Positions 1 through 10,790 of a stretch of DNA of 64,000 nucleotides are shown piece after piece (position 1 is the first letter of the stretch; every line of letters begins with the position of its first letter). The DNA is from Haloarcula sp. CBA1129 (GTDB lineage: Archaea > Halobacteriota > Halobacteria > Halobacteriales > Haloarculaceae). Position numbers and translations under genes: made by a program. The stretch spans positions 1,302,001-1,366,000 of the forward strand of contig NZ_RKSM01000001.1 of the NCBI RefSeq assembly GCF_008729015.1, written 5' to 3'. The notes under the pieces are model-generated. The model made no database searches and was not told the DNA's origin. It saw only the letters and a program-made list of their open reading frames with translations.

Positions 1-1
1 G

Positions 2-388
2 ACCGTCGAGGACGAACTCACCGGCCGCGAGCAGGAGCCCGACGAGCAGTTCCTGCGCTCCGTCGAGGAGAAACTCAATCTCCCCGAGGACCGCAAGGAC
101 GACTTCCGGCAGGAAGTGTCGAACTGGGTGTCCCGCCGCGCCCGCGAGGGTGACACATTCAACCCACAGGACAACGACCGCCTGCGCCGCGCGCTGGAAC
201 GCAAGCTCTGGGAAGACAAGAAACACAACATCAACTTCTCCGCGCTGGTCTCCAGCTCGGAGATGGACGACGAGGAGCGCAACCAGTGGATCGACGCCCT
301 CATCGAACAGGGTTACTCCGAGGAGGGTGCCAAGGAAGTGCTTGAGTTCGCTGGTGCGGAGGTCGCCAAAAGCGAGATGGAAGAGTAA
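2..388 (+). CDS. prkA: PrkA-family serine protein kinase, C-terminal part (cut by left edge)
   Basis: The frame is open from the left edge to a TAA at 386-388, so only about 128 C-terminal residues are visible. They are acidic and helical, ending in motifs of the PrkA kinase C-terminal region (a NPQDNDRLRRALERKLW-like stretch and a terminal SEMEE tail). PrkA proteins are AAA+ serine kinases of stress and stationary phase. The call rests largely on context, because a second PrkA-like gene, a YeaH-like gene and spoVR follow directly. The TAA overlaps the next ATG by one base, which indicates an operon. The ATP-binding part lies outside the window. Confidence 0.75.
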   Translation, partial: TVEDELTGREQEPDEQFLRSVEEKLNLPEDRKDDFRQEVSNWVSRRAREGDTFNPQDNDRLRRALERKLWEDKKHNINFSALVSSSEMDDEERNQWIDALIEQGYSEEGAKEVLEFAGAEVAKSEMEE

Positions 389-2670
389 TGACAGGCCAGG
401 AGTACATCGACCGCGCGGACGAGTCACTCGACGCTGCCTACGAGGCCCCGATGAGCCTCGCGGAGTACGTCGACACCGTCCTCGAAACGCCACAGGTCGC
501 GGCCCACGCCTCGAAGTATCTGCTTGACGCCATCGAAGCCGCGGGGACCCGGATGGTCATCGAGGAAGGCGACGAGAAGGAGCGCTACCGGTTCTTCGAC
601 GACCCGTACAACGACGGCGAGCATGCCATCCTCGGAAACACCGAGGTCTTGAACGCCTTCGTCGACGACCTCCGCTCGATTGCGGCGGGTCGGGGGAAAG
701 ACGAGAAGATCATCTGGCTGGAGGGGCCGACAGCCACGGGGAAATCCGAACTGAAACGCTGTCTCATCAACGGCCTCCGGGAGTACTCGAAGACGCCAGA
801 AGGGCGGCGCTACACCGTCGAGTGGAACGTCGCCGGAGCGGGCGGCAGCGCCACGAGTATGACTTACGGGAACGCGGCCATCGAGGACGAGGACGACTGG
901 TACGAAAGCCCCGTCCAGGCCCACCCGCTGACGGTGTTCCCCGATGACGTGCGCGCGGACCTGCTCGCCGACATCAACGAGCGCCTCGACGACCATATCC
1001 CCATTCGCGTCGACGGCCAGCTCGACCCGTTCTCTCGGGAGGCCTACGACTTCCTCGAAGAGCAGTACCGACGGCAGGGCGAAACAGACCTGTTCTCGGC
1101 GGTCACACAGCCCGCCCACCTCCGGGTGAAGAACTTCGTCGTGGACGTGGGACATGGCATCGGCATCCTCCACTCCGAGGACGAGGGCACGCCAAAGGAA
1201 CGGCTGGTCGGCTCGTGGATGCACGGGATGCTCCGGGAACTCGATTCGCGGGGCCGGAAGAACCCACAGGCGTTCAGCTACGACGGCGTCCTCTCGCAGG
1301 GTAACGGCCTGCTGACCGTCGTCGAAGACGCCGCCCAGCACGCCGACCTGCTCCAGAAGCTCCTGAACGTCCCCGACGAGTCCCACGTCAAACTCGACAA
1401 GGGCATCGGGATGGACGTGGACACGCAGCTGGTCATCATCTCGAACCCGGATCTGGAAGCCCAGCTGAACAAACACGCCGACCGAGAGGGGCAGGACCCG
1501 CTGAAGGCGCTGAAACGCCGGCTCGACAAACACGAGTTCACGTACCTGACGAATCTCTCGCTTGAGGCCCAGCTCCTGCGGCGGGAGCTGACCAACGAGA
1601 CGCGGGTCTGGGACCCCGAGTCTTGGGACGAACTGGAGACGTGGATTCAGGAGCCATTGACCATCTCGGTCCGGGACGAAGTCGAGACGGCGACCGACAA
1701 GGAGCTGGCCCCACACACCATCGAGTCCGCGGCGCTATATGCCGTCGTCTCGCGGCTCGACAGCGCCGAGATTCCGACGGGACTCGATCTCGTCGACAAG
1801 GCGCTGCTGTTTGACCGGGGCTACCTGATGGAAGGCGACGAGCGGATCGACATCGACGATTACGACTTAGAAACCACCGCCGAGGACGGCGATCACGGCA
1901 TCCCAGTCACCTACGTGCGCGACATCATCGCCGACCTGCTACACGAGCCACAGGATCGCCATCACCCCGACCTCCCGGTCGAGCACGTGCTGATGCCGCG
2001 GGACGTGCTCAACGCCGTCGCCGAGGGGCTGGAAGACGCCCCGGTGTTCTCCACCGGCGAGGCCACGGAGTACGAGGAACGGGTCGTGACTGTCAAGAAC
2101 TACATCTTCGGCCAGCAGGAACAGGACGTACTCGACGCGATGATGCGGGACAAGCGCGTCGACGAGGCGACTGTCGAGGAGTACATCGAACACGTCTACG
2201 CTTGGGAGTCCGACGACCAGATCGAGAACGAGCGCGGCGAACTCGTCGACCCGGACCCGCTGAAGATGAAGATATTCGAAATCGAGCATCTGGGTCGCTT
2301 CGACGAGAAGAACTACGACGGCAACGAGCCCGACCACGCCGTCGAGCAGTTCCGCACGGACAAGATAATCACGGCGTTGAACCGCCACGCGTGGCAGCGC
2401 CGCGACGAGGAGTTCCGCGTCAGCGACGTCAACCCCAAGGAGATTCCGGTCATCAACACAGTGCTTGGCAGCTACGACTGGGACGACATCCAGCGGACCT
2501 ACGAGGACTTCGAGCCCGGACAGTGGGACGAACCGCCGTCCGGAACTGAGACGGCCCGTGTCAAGGCGAAGACGCTGGACAACATGGTCGAGATGTTCGA
2601 CTACACGCCGGCGTCGGCCGAGCTGACGAGCCGTCACGTTATGAGTCAGGTGAGCTACAGATGGGACTGA
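388..2670 (+). CDS. prkA: PrkA-like AAA+ serine protein kinase, second copy
   Basis: A 760-residue protein with a Walker A motif GPTATGKS at residues 113-120 inside an AAA+ module and a long C-terminal region typical of PrkA/YeaG kinases. It is longer than bacterial PrkA (about 640 residues). PrkA-type enzymes phosphorylate partner proteins under nutrient or stress signals; the substrate here is unknown. The start ATG overlaps the stop of the preceding prkA by one base, and its end overlaps the next gene by 10 bases, so the cluster is very probably translated from one transcript. Two adjacent prkA paralogues may form a hetero-oligomer (inference). Confidence 0.85.
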   Translation: MTGQEYIDRADESLDAAYEAPMSLAEYVDTVLETPQVAAHASKYLLDAIEAAGTRMVIEEGDEKERYRFFDDPYNDGEHAILGNTEVLNAFVDDLRSIAAGRGKDEKIIWLEGPTATGKSELKRCLINGLREYSKTPEGRRYTVEWNVAGAGGSATSMTYGNAAIEDEDDWYESPVQAHPLTVFPDDVRADLLADINERLDDHIPIRVDGQLDPFSREAYDFLEEQYRRQGETDLFSAVTQPAHLRVKNFVVDVGHGIGILHSEDEGTPKERLVGSWMHGMLRELDSRGRKNPQAFSYDGVLSQGNGLLTVVEDAAQHADLLQKLLNVPDESHVKLDKGIGMDVDTQLVIISNPDLEAQLNKHADREGQDPLKALKRRLDKHEFTYLTNLSLEAQLLRRELTNETRVWDPESWDELETWIQEPLTISVRDEVETATDKELAPHTIESAALYAVVSRLDSAEIPTGLDLVDKALLFDRGYLMEGDERIDIDDYDLETTAEDGDHGIPVTYVRDIIADLLHEPQDRHHPDLPVEHVLMPRDVLNAVAEGLEDAPVFSTGEATEYEERVVTVKNYIFGQQEQDVLDAMMRDKRVDEATVEEYIEHVYAWESDDQIENERGELVDPDPLKMKIFEIEHLGRFDEKNYDGNEPDHAVEQFRTDKIITALNRHAWQRRDEEFRVSDVNPKEIPVINTVLGSYDWDDIQRTYEDFEPGQWDEPPSGTETARVKAKTLDNMVEMFDYTPASAELTSRHVMSQVSYRWD

Positions 2671-3971
2671 AAGACGACCTCGAACGGTACCGCGACGTTG
2701 GTGAGGAGCGCCGACAGGACCTCGCCGAGTTCATCCAGTACGGCGACCTCGGCCAGTCTCGGGGCGACTCCGTCCGTATCCCTATCAAAATCGTCGACCT
2801 GCCTGAGTTCGAATACGACCAGCGCGACCAAGGCGGGGTCGGTCAGGGCGAGGGGGCTGAAGAGGGCGACCCGGTCGGCCAGCCACAGCCCCAGCCCGGC
2901 GACGGTGACGAGGACGGCGACCCCGGCGAGGAAGGCGGCGAACACGAGTACTACGAGATGGACCCCGAGGAGTTCGCCGAGGAGTTAGACGAACAGCTCG
3001 GGCTCGACCTCGAACCCAAGGGTAAGAAGGTCATCGAGGAGAAGGAGGGCGACTTCACGGACATCACACGGACCGGTCCCTCCTCGACGCTCGACTTCGA
3101 GCGGCTGTTCAAGAAGGGGCTGAAGCGAAAGCTCGCGATGGACTTCGACGAGAACTACGTCCGCGAGGCGCTCAAAGTCGACGGCTGGGGGCCGGCCACC
3201 GTCTACGAGTGGACCCGCGAGCAGAACATGCCCGTCTCGAAGGCGTGGATCGACGACGCCTACGAGGAACTGCCCGGCGACGAGAAGGCCGTCTGGGACT
3301 CCATCGAGGAGATGGAAGAAAACGTCGAGAAAGTCGAGACCTCACAGCGCATCCGTCAGGAAGGTGTCGATCAGATCCCGTTCCGCCGCGAGGACGAACG
3401 CTATCGCTACCCCGAAATCGTCGAGGAGCGCGAGAAGAACGTCGTCGTCGTGAACATCCGGGACGTCTCCGGGTCGATGCGCCAGAAGAAACGCGAGCTC
3501 GTCGAGCGGACGTTCACGCCGCTTGACTGGTACCTGACCGGGAAATACGACAACGCCGAGTTCGTCTACATCGCCCACGACGCCGACGCGTGGGAGGTCG
3601 ACCGCGACGAGTTCTTCGGCATCCGCTCTGGCGGCGGGACCCGCATTTCCAGTGCGTACGAACTCGCCGCCGAAATCCTCGAAGAAGAGTTCCCATGGAG
3701 CGAGTGGAACCGCTACGTGTTCGCGGCGGGCGACAGCGAGAACTCCTCGAACGACACCGAGGAGAAGGTCGTCCCGCTGATGGAGCAGATTCCGGCGAAC
3801 CTCCATGCCTACGTGGAGACCCAGCCCAGCGGGAACGCGATCAACGCCACCCACGCCGAGGAGGTCGAACGCTCTTTCCGCGACGCCGACAACGTCGCGG
3901 TCGCGTACGTCTCCTCGCCGGAGGACGTGGTGGACGCCATCTACGACATACTCAGTACGGAGGACCAATGA
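2661..3971 (+). CDS. YeaH/YhbH-family (DUF444, UPF0229) protein with VWA-like domain
   Basis: A 436-residue protein. The N-terminal 120 residues are low-complexity and very acidic, rich in Gly, Asp, Glu and Gln. The C-terminal half has a von Willebrand A-like fold with a metal-binding DVSGSM motif at residues 268-273. This matches the DUF444 family encoded next to prkA and spoVR in many bacteria and haloarchaea. Its biochemical role is not established; linkage suggests it is a partner or substrate of the PrkA kinases. The ATG lies inside the end of prkA and the stop overlaps the spoVR ATG by four bases (ATGA). Confidence 0.87.
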   Translation: MGLKDDLERYRDVGEERRQDLAEFIQYGDLGQSRGDSVRIPIKIVDLPEFEYDQRDQGGVGQGEGAEEGDPVGQPQPQPGDGDEDGDPGEEGGEHEYYEMDPEEFAEELDEQLGLDLEPKGKKVIEEKEGDFTDITRTGPSSTLDFERLFKKGLKRKLAMDFDENYVREALKVDGWGPATVYEWTREQNMPVSKAWIDDAYEELPGDEKAVWDSIEEMEENVEKVETSQRIRQEGVDQIPFRREDERYRYPEIVEEREKNVVVVNIRDVSGSMRQKKRELVERTFTPLDWYLTGKYDNAEFVYIAHDADAWEVDRDEFFGIRSGGGTRISSAYELAAEILEEEFPWSEWNRYVFAAGDSENSSNDTEEKVVPLMEQIPANLHAYVETQPSGNAINATHAEEVERSFRDADNVAVAYVSSPEDVVDAIYDILSTEDQ

Positions 3972-6007
3972 ACGACGATAGATTCGCGAAACAACGCATT
4001 GCCGATGACCTCGACGAACCCGTCGAGGAGGCTGGCAATCTCGCCAGAAAGCTCGGGCTGCAACCCTACCCGGTGAACTACTGGATCGTCGACTACGACG
4101 AGATGAACGAACTCATCGCCTACGGCGGCTTCCAGCAGCGCTACCCACACTGGCGCTGGGGGATGCAGTACGACCGCCAACAGAAGCAGGGCCAGTTCCT
4201 CGGCGGGAAGGCCTTCGAGATCGTCAACAACGACGACCCTTCCCATGCGTTCTTACAGGAGTCGAACACGCTGGCCGACCAGAAGGCGGTTATCACCCAC
4301 GTCGAGGCCCACGCCGACTTCTTCGCCAACAACGAGTGGTTCCGGATGTTCACCGACGGCTCCTCCCGGACGACGACCGACGACTCCGGTGAGGACCGTC
4401 GCCGCGGCCCCGACGCCGCCGGAATGCTCGCTCGCCACGGCGACACCATTCAGGAGTATATGCAGGACCCCGACATCGAACGGGCCGAGGTCGAGCGGTT
4501 CATCGACCACGTCCTCTGTCTGGAGGACAACATCGACCAGCACGTCCCCTACAGCCCGGTCGAGACAGTCCCACAGGAGTTCGAAGACATCGAAGGGGCT
4601 GACGTGACCGACCAGCTAGAGGATCTGGACCTCTCGGAGGAGGTCAAACGGCAGGTGTTCGACGAGGAGTGGCTGGACGCCCAGCGCGACGACGACGAGA
4701 ACGTCACCTTCCCCGCCGAGCCCGAGAAGGACGTGCTCGGATTCCTGCGCAAGCACGGGATGCAGTACGACGCGGACGCCGAGCGCGCCACGGAGATGGA
4801 GGACTGGCAGATGGACCTGCTCGAACTCCTCCGCCGGGAGGCCCACTACTTTGCGCCGCAGAAAATGACGAAAATAATGAACGAGGGATGGGCCTCTTAC
4901 TGGGAATCTCTGATGATGACCGGCGAGCGCTTTGCCGGCGACGACGAGTTCATCCTCTACTCGGACCACATGTCGAAGGTACTCGGGTCGGGCGGGCTCA
5001 ATCCATACAGCCTCGGCTTGGAGATCTGGGAGTACGTCGAAAACACGGAGAACCGCCGCGAGGTCATCGAGCGCCTGCTCCGCGTCGAGGGCATCACTTG
5101 GCGGAACTTCGAAGACAGCATCGACTACGAGACGGTACAGGACCACCTCGAACCGCCGGCGTGGCTCACTGACATTCCGAGCCATCTCGATGCCATCGAC
5201 CCCGAAGACCCGCGGGTCGATAGCGACGGCTTGGCGGCAGCCCGCGACGGCGCGTTCGACGTGGAGCAGTACCCGTGGAAGGTGCTGACCTACGAGGGAC
5301 TGGCCCAGCGTCACTACTCGCTGGTCAAGCCACAGTACCGTGGGTTCGTCTCCCGGGTCGGTCAGGAGGAACTAGAGCGGACCGCCCGCTACATGTTCGA
5401 CGACTCGCGCTACGACAGCGTCGAAGCGGCACTGGCTGACGTGGACTACACCCGCGGCTGGGAGCGGATGCGGGAAATCCGCGAGAGCCACAACGACGTG
5501 ACCTTCCTCGATGAGTTCCTCACTCAGGAGTTCGTCGACGACAACGACTACTTCACCTACGAGTACACCCACGCTTCCGGCGATTACCGCGTGACCTCGA
5601 CGGACCACGAGGACGTCAAGAAGAAGCTGATGTTGCAGTTCACCAACTTCGGGAAGCCCACCGTCGTCGTCGAGGACGGCAACTACCAGAACCGTAACGA
5701 ACTGCTGTTGGCCCACCAGTACAACGGCGTGATGCTCGACATCGGACAGGCGAAAGAAGTCCTCAAGCGGACCTTCGAGCTCTGGGGCCGGCCCGTGAAC
5801 CTCCTGACCATCGTCAAGGAGTTCGACGATCACGACGTGGAGGTCGCCAAGCGCCGTGATCGGGAACCCGAACCCGAGGAGGTCGGGAAGCGAATCCGCT
5901 ACGATGGCGACGACGTAACCGTCACCGACGTGGACTGGGCCGAGGTCGAACACCTCACGGCGACCGACATCGACTACAACACCAAGCCAGACGAATGGCT
6001 TGCCTGA
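3968..6007 (+). CDS. spoVR: SpoVR family protein
   Basis: A 679-residue protein recognised as SpoVR from its N-terminal [20 protein letters not shown]-type segment, the HWRWGMQYD region and the central [14 protein letters not shown] motif. The frame is open further upstream, but the ATG at 3968 is chosen because it overlaps the preceding stop by four bases and aligns with the family start. SpoVR is linked to spore cortex in Bacillus, but in archaea it simply accompanies PrkA and YeaH homologues and its reaction is unknown. It is the last gene of the four-gene cluster. Confidence 0.9.
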   Translation: MNDDRFAKQRIADDLDEPVEEAGNLARKLGLQPYPVNYWIVDYDEMNELIAYGGFQQRYPHWRWGMQYDRQQKQGQFLGGKAFEIVNNDDPSHAFLQESNTLADQKAVITHVEAHADFFANNEWFRMFTDGSSRTTTDDSGEDRRRGPDAAGMLARHGDTIQEYMQDPDIERAEVERFIDHVLCLEDNIDQHVPYSPVETVPQEFEDIEGADVTDQLEDLDLSEEVKRQVFDEEWLDAQRDDDENVTFPAEPEKDVLGFLRKHGMQYDADAERATEMEDWQMDLLELLRREAHYFAPQKMTKIMNEGWASYWESLMMTGERFAGDDEFILYSDHMSKVLGSGGLNPYSLGLEIWEYVENTENRREVIERLLRVEGITWRNFEDSIDYETVQDHLEPPAWLTDIPSHLDAIDPEDPRVDSDGLAAARDGAFDVEQYPWKVLTYEGLAQRHYSLVKPQYRGFVSRVGQEELERTARYMFDDSRYDSVEAALADVDYTRGWERMREIRESHNDVTFLDEFLTQEFVDDNDYFTYEYTHASGDYRVTSTDHEDVKKKLMLQFTNFGKPTVVVEDGNYQNRNELLLAHQYNGVMLDIGQAKEVLKRTFELWGRPVNLLTIVKEFDDHDVEVAKRRDREPEPEEVGKRIRYDGDDVTVTDVDWAEVEHLTATDIDYNTKPDEWLA

Positions 6008-6090
6008 CACGGGCTTTGAACGAGGGATATCCGGCTGTCGACGGTGAGCGGAACGGTACGCTTGAGTCCCGTCCGCTCGTGAGCGAAGAT

Positions 6091-6483
6091 ATGCCAACGA
6101 ATCGGTTCACTGTCGCGACTGACGAACAGCTCTCGGTGGTCGATATCACCGACCGGGTCCGGGACGTGATTCCCGACGATGCCGAGGGGACCTGCACCGT
6201 TTTCGTCCGTCACACCACTGCAGGAATCACAGTCAACGAGGCCGAGCCGCGACTGCTCGGCGATCTTAGCGATGCACTCGGAGACCTCGTGCCGGACACC
6301 GGGTGGGACCACGACGAACTGGACGGCAACGCGGATGCACACGTCCGGGCACTGTTTGTCGGGCCGAGCGAGACGATTCCCGTCCGCGACGGGGGCCTCG
6401 ATATGGGGACGTGGCAGTCCGTGCTGCTCGTTGACTGCGACGGGCCGCGCGAACGAGCCGTTGACGTGGTCTGTCCCGACTGA
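6091..6483 (+). CDS. YjbQ-like (UPF0047) secondary thiamine-phosphate synthase family protein
   Basis: A 130-residue single-domain protein with the family signatures HTTAGITVNE near residues 44-53, a central HVRA, and GTWQ near the C terminus; the His residues form the metal or ligand site in known structures. Some members complement thiamine-phosphate synthase mutants weakly, but the true function is uncertain. An upstream in-frame extension exists; the ATG at 6091 is preferred because the conserved domain starts there. It lies 83 bases after spoVR on the same strand, so it could be co-transcribed or have its own promoter. Confidence 0.85.
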   Translation: MPTNRFTVATDEQLSVVDITDRVRDVIPDDAEGTCTVFVRHTTAGITVNEAEPRLLGDLSDALGDLVPDTGWDHDELDGNADAHVRALFVGPSETIPVRDGGLDMGTWQSVLLVDCDGPRERAVDVVCPD

Positions 6484-6502
6484 GACATCCTATCCCCGTC
6501 AG

Positions 6503-8485
6503 TCAGACAGCCTCGACCTGCTGTTCGCCGTATATCTCTGCGAGTTTCTCGCGGTACGCGCTGCGGATGTTGCGGCGCTTCTTTTTCATCGACGGTGTGA
6601 GCAAGTCGTTCTCGGCGGTCCACTCTCTGGAGACGAGTGCGAACGACTTGATCCGCTCGACGCGTTCGAGTTCCTCGTTGACCGCGTCGACTGCGGTCTG
6701 GACCCACGCGTGGACCCGTTCGTCATCGACCAGCGTTTCGGGGTCGTCGGGGAGGTCAACGCCCTCGCTGTCGGCCCACCGGCGGAGTTCCTCGAAGTTC
6801 GGGACGAGTATCGCGCCGACGAACTTCTGATCGTCGCCGACGACCATGACCTGATCGACCCGGTCGCTCGTCGCGAACTGGTCTTCGATGGGCTGTGGCG
6901 CGACGTTTTTGCCCGTGGAGAGGACGAGCAGTTCCTTGAGGCGGTCGTGATAGATGAGAAAGTCGTCGTCGGTCCGCTCGACAATGTCGCCGGTACGGAA
7001 CCACTGGGTGCCATCGATTTCCGTGAAGGCTCGCGTCGTCGCATCGGGCGCGTTCCAGTATCCTTGAGTGACGTTCGGACCGTCGACAAGCAGTTCGCCG
7101 ACAGCGCCGGTGACGTCGTCGAACTCGCTGGCGTCGATCACATCAGTATCGATGTGAACATCGACAGCAGGCAGCGGGGCTCCCAGAGTCCCGGGCCGAA
7201 TGTCTTCCGGCGGATTCACAGTCAGAACCGGCGATGTCTCCGTGAGACCGTACCCTTCGAGTATCGTCAGTCCCATCCCGAGGAACGTCTCACAGAGCGT
7301 TTTCGAGAGGCTCCCACCGCCACTGACCATGAACTCGATGTTGCCGCCGAGTCGCTCTTTGACCGTGCTGTAGACGAGGCGGTCCGCGAGCGAGTGCTTC
7401 GCAGTGAGTATCGGCCCGGGGTTGTCGGTTCGGGCGTACTCGCGGGCCACGTCCATCGACCAGTCGAAAATCCGCTTTTTCAGCGGGGATTCGCTGGCCT
7501 GTGTTCGCATATTGTCGAAAATACGCTCATAGACCCGAGGGACGCTCAGCCCGGTCATCGGTTTGACAGTCTGGAGGTCGTCGGCCAGCGTATCCGGGCT
7601 TTCGGCGTAGCTCACGGCCGCGCCGGAGGCGTACATGAAGAAATGGCCCGCAAGGCGTTCGAACACATGGGCCAGCGGGAGGAACGCTATCGAACGCGTG
7701 TCCGCGGTAACGGTCGGCAGGTCCGGCGACTTGTCCGGTCGTGGCCCGATTCGCCTGCGCGTCTGATTGACGTTCGCCCGGAAGTTGCGGTGAGTGAGCC
7801 GGACCCCTTTCGGCTGGCCAGTCGTCCCCGAGGTGTAGATGAGGCTCGCAAGGTCGTCGGGGTCGCGGTCGTCCAGCCAAGACTGGTACGCTGTTTCACT
7901 AAACGTCTCCTCGCCGCGCCTGTACACCGTTTTGAGTGTGTACACGTCCTCGCGGTCGACATCAGTGTCGTCCATGACGACGATGAACGATAGCGAGAGC
8001 TCGTCCTCGATAGCCAGAACACGCTCTAGCATCTCAGTGTTCTCCACGACGACGGCGCTCGCCTCTGGGTCCGACAGCAGATACTGCACCTGCTTCGGCG
8101 AGGAATCCGTGTACACGGTCGTCACCACCCCACCTGCCGACAGAACGGCAAAGTCACTTAGCGCCCACTCCATCCGCGTGTTGGCTAGGATGCCGACGCG
8201 GGCGTCCGCGCCGACACCGAGGTCACGAAACCCTGCGGCCAAGTATTTGACGAGATGATGCATCCGCTCGTAGCTGAGGTCGGCATAGTCGCCGTCGGGA
8301 GCCGCCGGTATCACGTCATCAGTCAGTGACCGATCGTAGACGCCACCCTTGTACAGTTGGGCCGTCGTATCGGCGTTCCGCGCAGCGCTCGCAGCGAACA
8401 TCTCACCCAGCGTGTCGTCGCCGATGACGTCATCAGTGTAGTCTGTCTCGGCCTGCCGCCAATCAAAGTGCTTTCCCGCGGTCAT
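6503..8485 (-). CDS. Long-chain acyl-CoA synthetase (AMP-forming, ANL superfamily)
   Basis: A 660-residue adenylate-forming enzyme. The P-loop YTSGTTGQPKG is at residues 217-227, followed by the GYGLTETSP motif and a WFRTGD element, the normal order for FadD/ACSL enzymes. It activates free fatty acids to acyl-CoA with ATP via an acyl-adenylate. Length fits long-chain acyl-CoA synthetases. It faces the YjbQ-like gene tail to tail and appears monocistronic. It could supply substrates to the acyl-CoA dehydrogenase and fused beta-oxidation enzyme at 10.8-14.0 kb. Chain-length preference cannot be read from the sequence. Confidence 0.9.
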   Translation of the reverse strand: MTAGKHFDWRQAETDYTDDVIGDDTLGEMFAASAARNADTTAQLYKGGVYDRSLTDDVIPAAPDGDYADLSYERMHHLVKYLAAGFRDLGVGADARVGILANTRMEWALSDFAVLSAGGVVTTVYTDSSPKQVQYLLSDPEASAVVVENTEMLERVLAIEDELSLSFIVVMDDTDVDREDVYTLKTVYRRGEETFSETAYQSWLDDRDPDDLASLIYTSGTTGQPKGVRLTHRNFRANVNQTRRRIGPRPDKSPDLPTVTADTRSIAFLPLAHVFERLAGHFFMYASGAAVSYAESPDTLADDLQTVKPMTGLSVPRVYERIFDNMRTQASESPLKKRIFDWSMDVAREYARTDNPGPILTAKHSLADRLVYSTVKERLGGNIEFMVSGGGSLSKTLCETFLGMGLTILEGYGLTETSPVLTVNPPEDIRPGTLGAPLPAVDVHIDTDVIDASEFDDVTGAVGELLVDGPNVTQGYWNAPDATTRAFTEIDGTQWFRTGDIVERTDDDFLIYHDRLKELLVLSTGKNVAPQPIEDQFATSDRVDQVMVVGDDQKFVGAILVPNFEELRRWADSEGVDLPDDPETLVDDERVHAWVQTAVDAVNEELERVERIKSFALVSREWTAENDLLTPSMKKKRRNIRSAYREKLAEIYGEQQVEAV

Positions 8486-8648
8486 GTCATACTGCAGTGT
8501 TCACTAGGCCATCCCAAATATGTGCAGGATGTTAACACCCAATTGGTTTGTCGGAGTTGATTCCATCAACGGTTTTGAAAGAAGAGGCGACGGCGGAGTG
8601 GCAAAGTGTCACACCAGAGCTTTGTCATGGTGACGACATAGCCAGCCT

Positions 8649-8858
8649 ATGGTCATCTCGACAGAACCGGCTTGGGGTGATGCTGTGGATCAGTTCGTCA
8701 AAGAGTACGAGAGCGCCATCGTGTACGCCGATATCGAGCAAGAGACAGTCCTGCACGAGGGAGCGGTTCGCGTCCTCGCAAACGGTTGGGTCGAACTACC
8801 CACAGGACGGCTCCTCTCACCAGACGCTGTCCACCACATCGATACGCAACTGGACTGA
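8649..8858 (+). CDS. Small hypothetical haloarchaeal protein
   Basis: A 69-residue acidic protein (start MVISTEPAWGD, end HHIDTQLD) of unknown function. The alternating hydrophobic/charged pattern and acidic composition look like a genuine haloarchaeal protein. A longer overlapping frame here (8548-8862) is basic and Ser/Thr-rich, as expected for a shadow frame. No cysteine, transmembrane segment or nucleotide-binding motif is visible. It stands alone between the acyl-CoA synthetase and a minus-strand zinc-finger gene. Confidence 0.6.
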   Translation: MVISTEPAWGDAVDQFVKEYESAIVYADIEQETVLHEGAVRVLANGWVELPTGRLLSPDAVHHIDTQLD

Positions 8859-8953
8859 GTAGGGCGCTGTTAGCGAAGGAATGCGACTGCTTACCGCATG
8901 AGCGAAGTTATCAACGGGCGGTCACCGTTCAGAAGACAGGTAGAACAAACGCG

Positions 8954-9133
8954 TTACTGCCACTCTAGCTGACAGTCCTCGTTACAGAAGTGGGCTGTCT
9001 CGACGCTGCCGTCTTCTATCCATGTAATGACGCGGTGTGTCACTTCGTTAGCGATAGCGTCACCGCAGGTAGCACACTCCGGTGCTTCGTCTTCGTCGAT
9101 ATCCTCGTGGTGATCTGATGTCGGGTCGACCAT
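8954..9133 (-). CDS. Small zinc-finger protein (two CxxC-type pairs)
   Basis: A 59-residue protein too short for a routine gene scan. It starts MVDPTSDHHED, has an acidic head, then a CATCG pair near residues 20-24 and an HFCNEDCQ pair near residues 48-55, suggesting a four-ligand zinc site. Composition is typical of haloarchaeal micro-proteins (pI low, ends LEWQ). Function unknown; such proteins often act as regulators or adaptor subunits. No operon partner is evident. Confidence 0.7.
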   Translation of the reverse strand: MVDPTSDHHEDIDEDEAPECATCGDAIANEVTHRVITWIEDGSVETAHFCNEDCQLEWQ

Positions 9134-9271
9134 CTTAGTTGAGAGTGTCTTTCACGCCACTTAATCCCACATACTTACACTGAACATCACGAACATACAC
9201 GAATGTCGAACCGGTAACAGAAGGCCAGCAGTGAGTCCGTGAGCCGGACGGGCGACCACTATGCGGTCCCG

Positions 9272-10453
9272 CTATCGGTCCCGTGTGACGGATTCGCCGG
9301 GGGTAGACGTCGCGCCCGATGAGAGGACAACGCCGGCGTTCAGGCTCGTGTTGATCGCCGTCTTCGCGCCGTCGCCCGCGACGACGCCGAACTTCCGCCG
9401 GCCCGTTGAGACGCGGTCACCTTTCACTGTCATCCGGACCGGGTCGCCGTCGTGGCGGAGGTTGGCGACCTGCGTTCCCGCGCCGAAGTTGACCTCACGG
9501 CCGATGACGCTGTCGCCCACATAGGACACATGGGGCACGTTCGAATCGGCCATCAAGACCGTATTTTTGAGTTCGACGCCGTGGCCGACGTGCGTGTCCT
9601 CGCCCAGAAGGGTCGCCCCGCGGACGTAGGCGTTCGGTCCGACGTGTGCGCCCGCCCGGACGAGCGCCGGTCCTTCGATAACGACGCCGGGTTCGATGAC
9701 TGCGCCCTCCTCAACGACGACCTCGCCGCGCAGGTCCGCATCGCCCCGCACCTCACCGGCGAGTCGCCGGTCCAGCTCGCCGAGCTTCCACTCGTTGGCT
9801 TCCAGTAGCTCCCATGGACGGCCCACATCCAGCCAGCGGTCGACCTCGACAGCGGTGACCGTCGACGCCTCGATTACTTTCGCGAGGACATCTGTGATTT
9901 CGCGCTCTCCGCGGTCGCTGAGTGGCACGTCCAGCCAGTCCCGCGCTTCCGCCGGGAAGACGTACGCCCCGGCGTTCGCCAAGTCCGTCGGCGGGTCGTC
10001 CGGCTTCTCGACGATGCCGGTGACGGCATCGCCCGCTGTCGACAGCACGCCGTAGCTCCGGGGGTCGTCCACCTGATAGGCGGCGACCGACGGTGCGGCG
10101 TCGAAAAGGCCACTAAGACTCGCTGCGTCATAGAGGTTGTCACCGTTGAGGACTGCGAAGGGACCGTCGAGGTACTCCTTCGCGGCGGCGACGGCGTCAG
10201 CGGTCCCCAGTTGCTCTTCTTGGACGGCGAAACTGACCGGGACGCCGTTGTACTCGTCGCCGAAGTACGAGCGGACCGCGTCGGCCTCGTAGCCGACGAC
10301 GAAGATGAGTTCGTCGGCCCCCGCTTGGATGGCCGTGTCAGCGGTGTGTGCCACCAACGGCCGGTCAGCGACCGGGAGCATCGGCTTCGGTGTGTTGTCT
10401 GTCAACGGCCGCATACGCGTCCCCTGCCCCGCCGCGAGTACAACTGCTTGCAT
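9272..10453 (-). CDS. Bifunctional sugar-1-phosphate nucleotidyltransferase/acetyltransferase-like protein (GlmU/RfbA type)
   Basis: A 393-residue protein. Residues 1 to about 225 form a nucleotidyltransferase domain starting MQAVVLAAGQGTRM with the PKPMLPV motif and an NGDN metal-binding site. The remainder is a left-handed beta-helix of hexapeptide repeats, as in GlmU-like enzymes. It would activate a sugar phosphate to an NDP-sugar, possibly with N-acetylation of the amino sugar. Haloarchaea carry several such paralogues for glycan and UDP-GlcNAc synthesis; sugar and nucleotide specificity cannot be assigned. It is monocistronic next to tRNA-Glu. Confidence 0.87.
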   Translation of the reverse strand: MQAVVLAAGQGTRMRPLTDNTPKPMLPVADRPLVAHTADTAIQAGADELIFVVGYEADAVRSYFGDEYNGVPVSFAVQEEQLGTADAVAAAKEYLDGPFAVLNGDNLYDAASLSGLFDAAPSVAAYQVDDPRSYGVLSTAGDAVTGIVEKPDDPPTDLANAGAYVFPAEARDWLDVPLSDRGEREITDVLAKVIEASTVTAVEVDRWLDVGRPWELLEANEWKLGELDRRLAGEVRGDADLRGEVVVEEGAVIEPGVVIEGPALVRAGAHVGPNAYVRGATLLGEDTHVGHGVELKNTVLMADSNVPHVSYVGDSVIGREVNFGAGTQVANLRHDGDPVRMTVKGDRVSTGRRKFGVVAGDGAKTAINTSLNAGVVLSSGATSTPGESVTRDR

Positions 10454-10559
10454 GGTCGGTCCGTTGCCCGGCCCGGAAAAATACCTACCGCTGTTGACTC
10501 GTTAGGAGAGTATAGCGACGGACAGCAGCCGCTGACTGGTTTGTTTACGACAGTAATGT

Positions 10560-10633
<74 letters not shown>

Positions 10634-10656
10634 GTACTCATCCGTTCCGGGTGGAC

Positions 10657-10667
10657 CAATTTAACCC
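10657..10667 (-). promoter_or_regulatory. TATA-like box for tRNA-Glu
   Basis: GGTTAAATT on the minus strand is centred about 28 bases upstream of the tRNA-Glu 5' end, the spacing expected of an archaeal TATA box. Assigned by pattern and distance only. Confidence 0.45.
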
Positions 10668-10790
10668 CATCGAAATAGACGCTACCTGAGGATGCGTACC
10701 ACAGGCGCGGGGCTACCGTACGCAGACTACCCCCGAGACGTCTCCAGCAAAAAGATGCGACGTATTTGCTCGGCGGGCGACTGTCCGCTA

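Noticed and set aside
424-1716. 430-residue open frame on the minus strand opposite the second prkA
   Set aside because: It is antisense to a strongly coding gene with clear motifs, and long antisense frames are common in GC-rich DNA. Its composition (Val/Leu/Arg-rich) is not haloarchaeal.
3590-3967. Longer upstream start for SpoVR
   Set aside because: The extension runs through the YeaH gene in another frame and is Arg-rich; the ATG at 3968 overlaps the YeaH stop and matches the family start.
6179-7993. 604-residue plus-strand frame opposite the acyl-CoA synthetase
   Set aside because: Antisense to a gene with unmistakable adenylate-forming motifs, with no recognisable domain of its own.
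8548-8862. 104-residue plus-strand frame overlapping the small gene at 8649
   Set aside because: Basic and Ser/Thr/Arg-rich composition of a shadow frame; the 69-residue acidic frame is the better choice.
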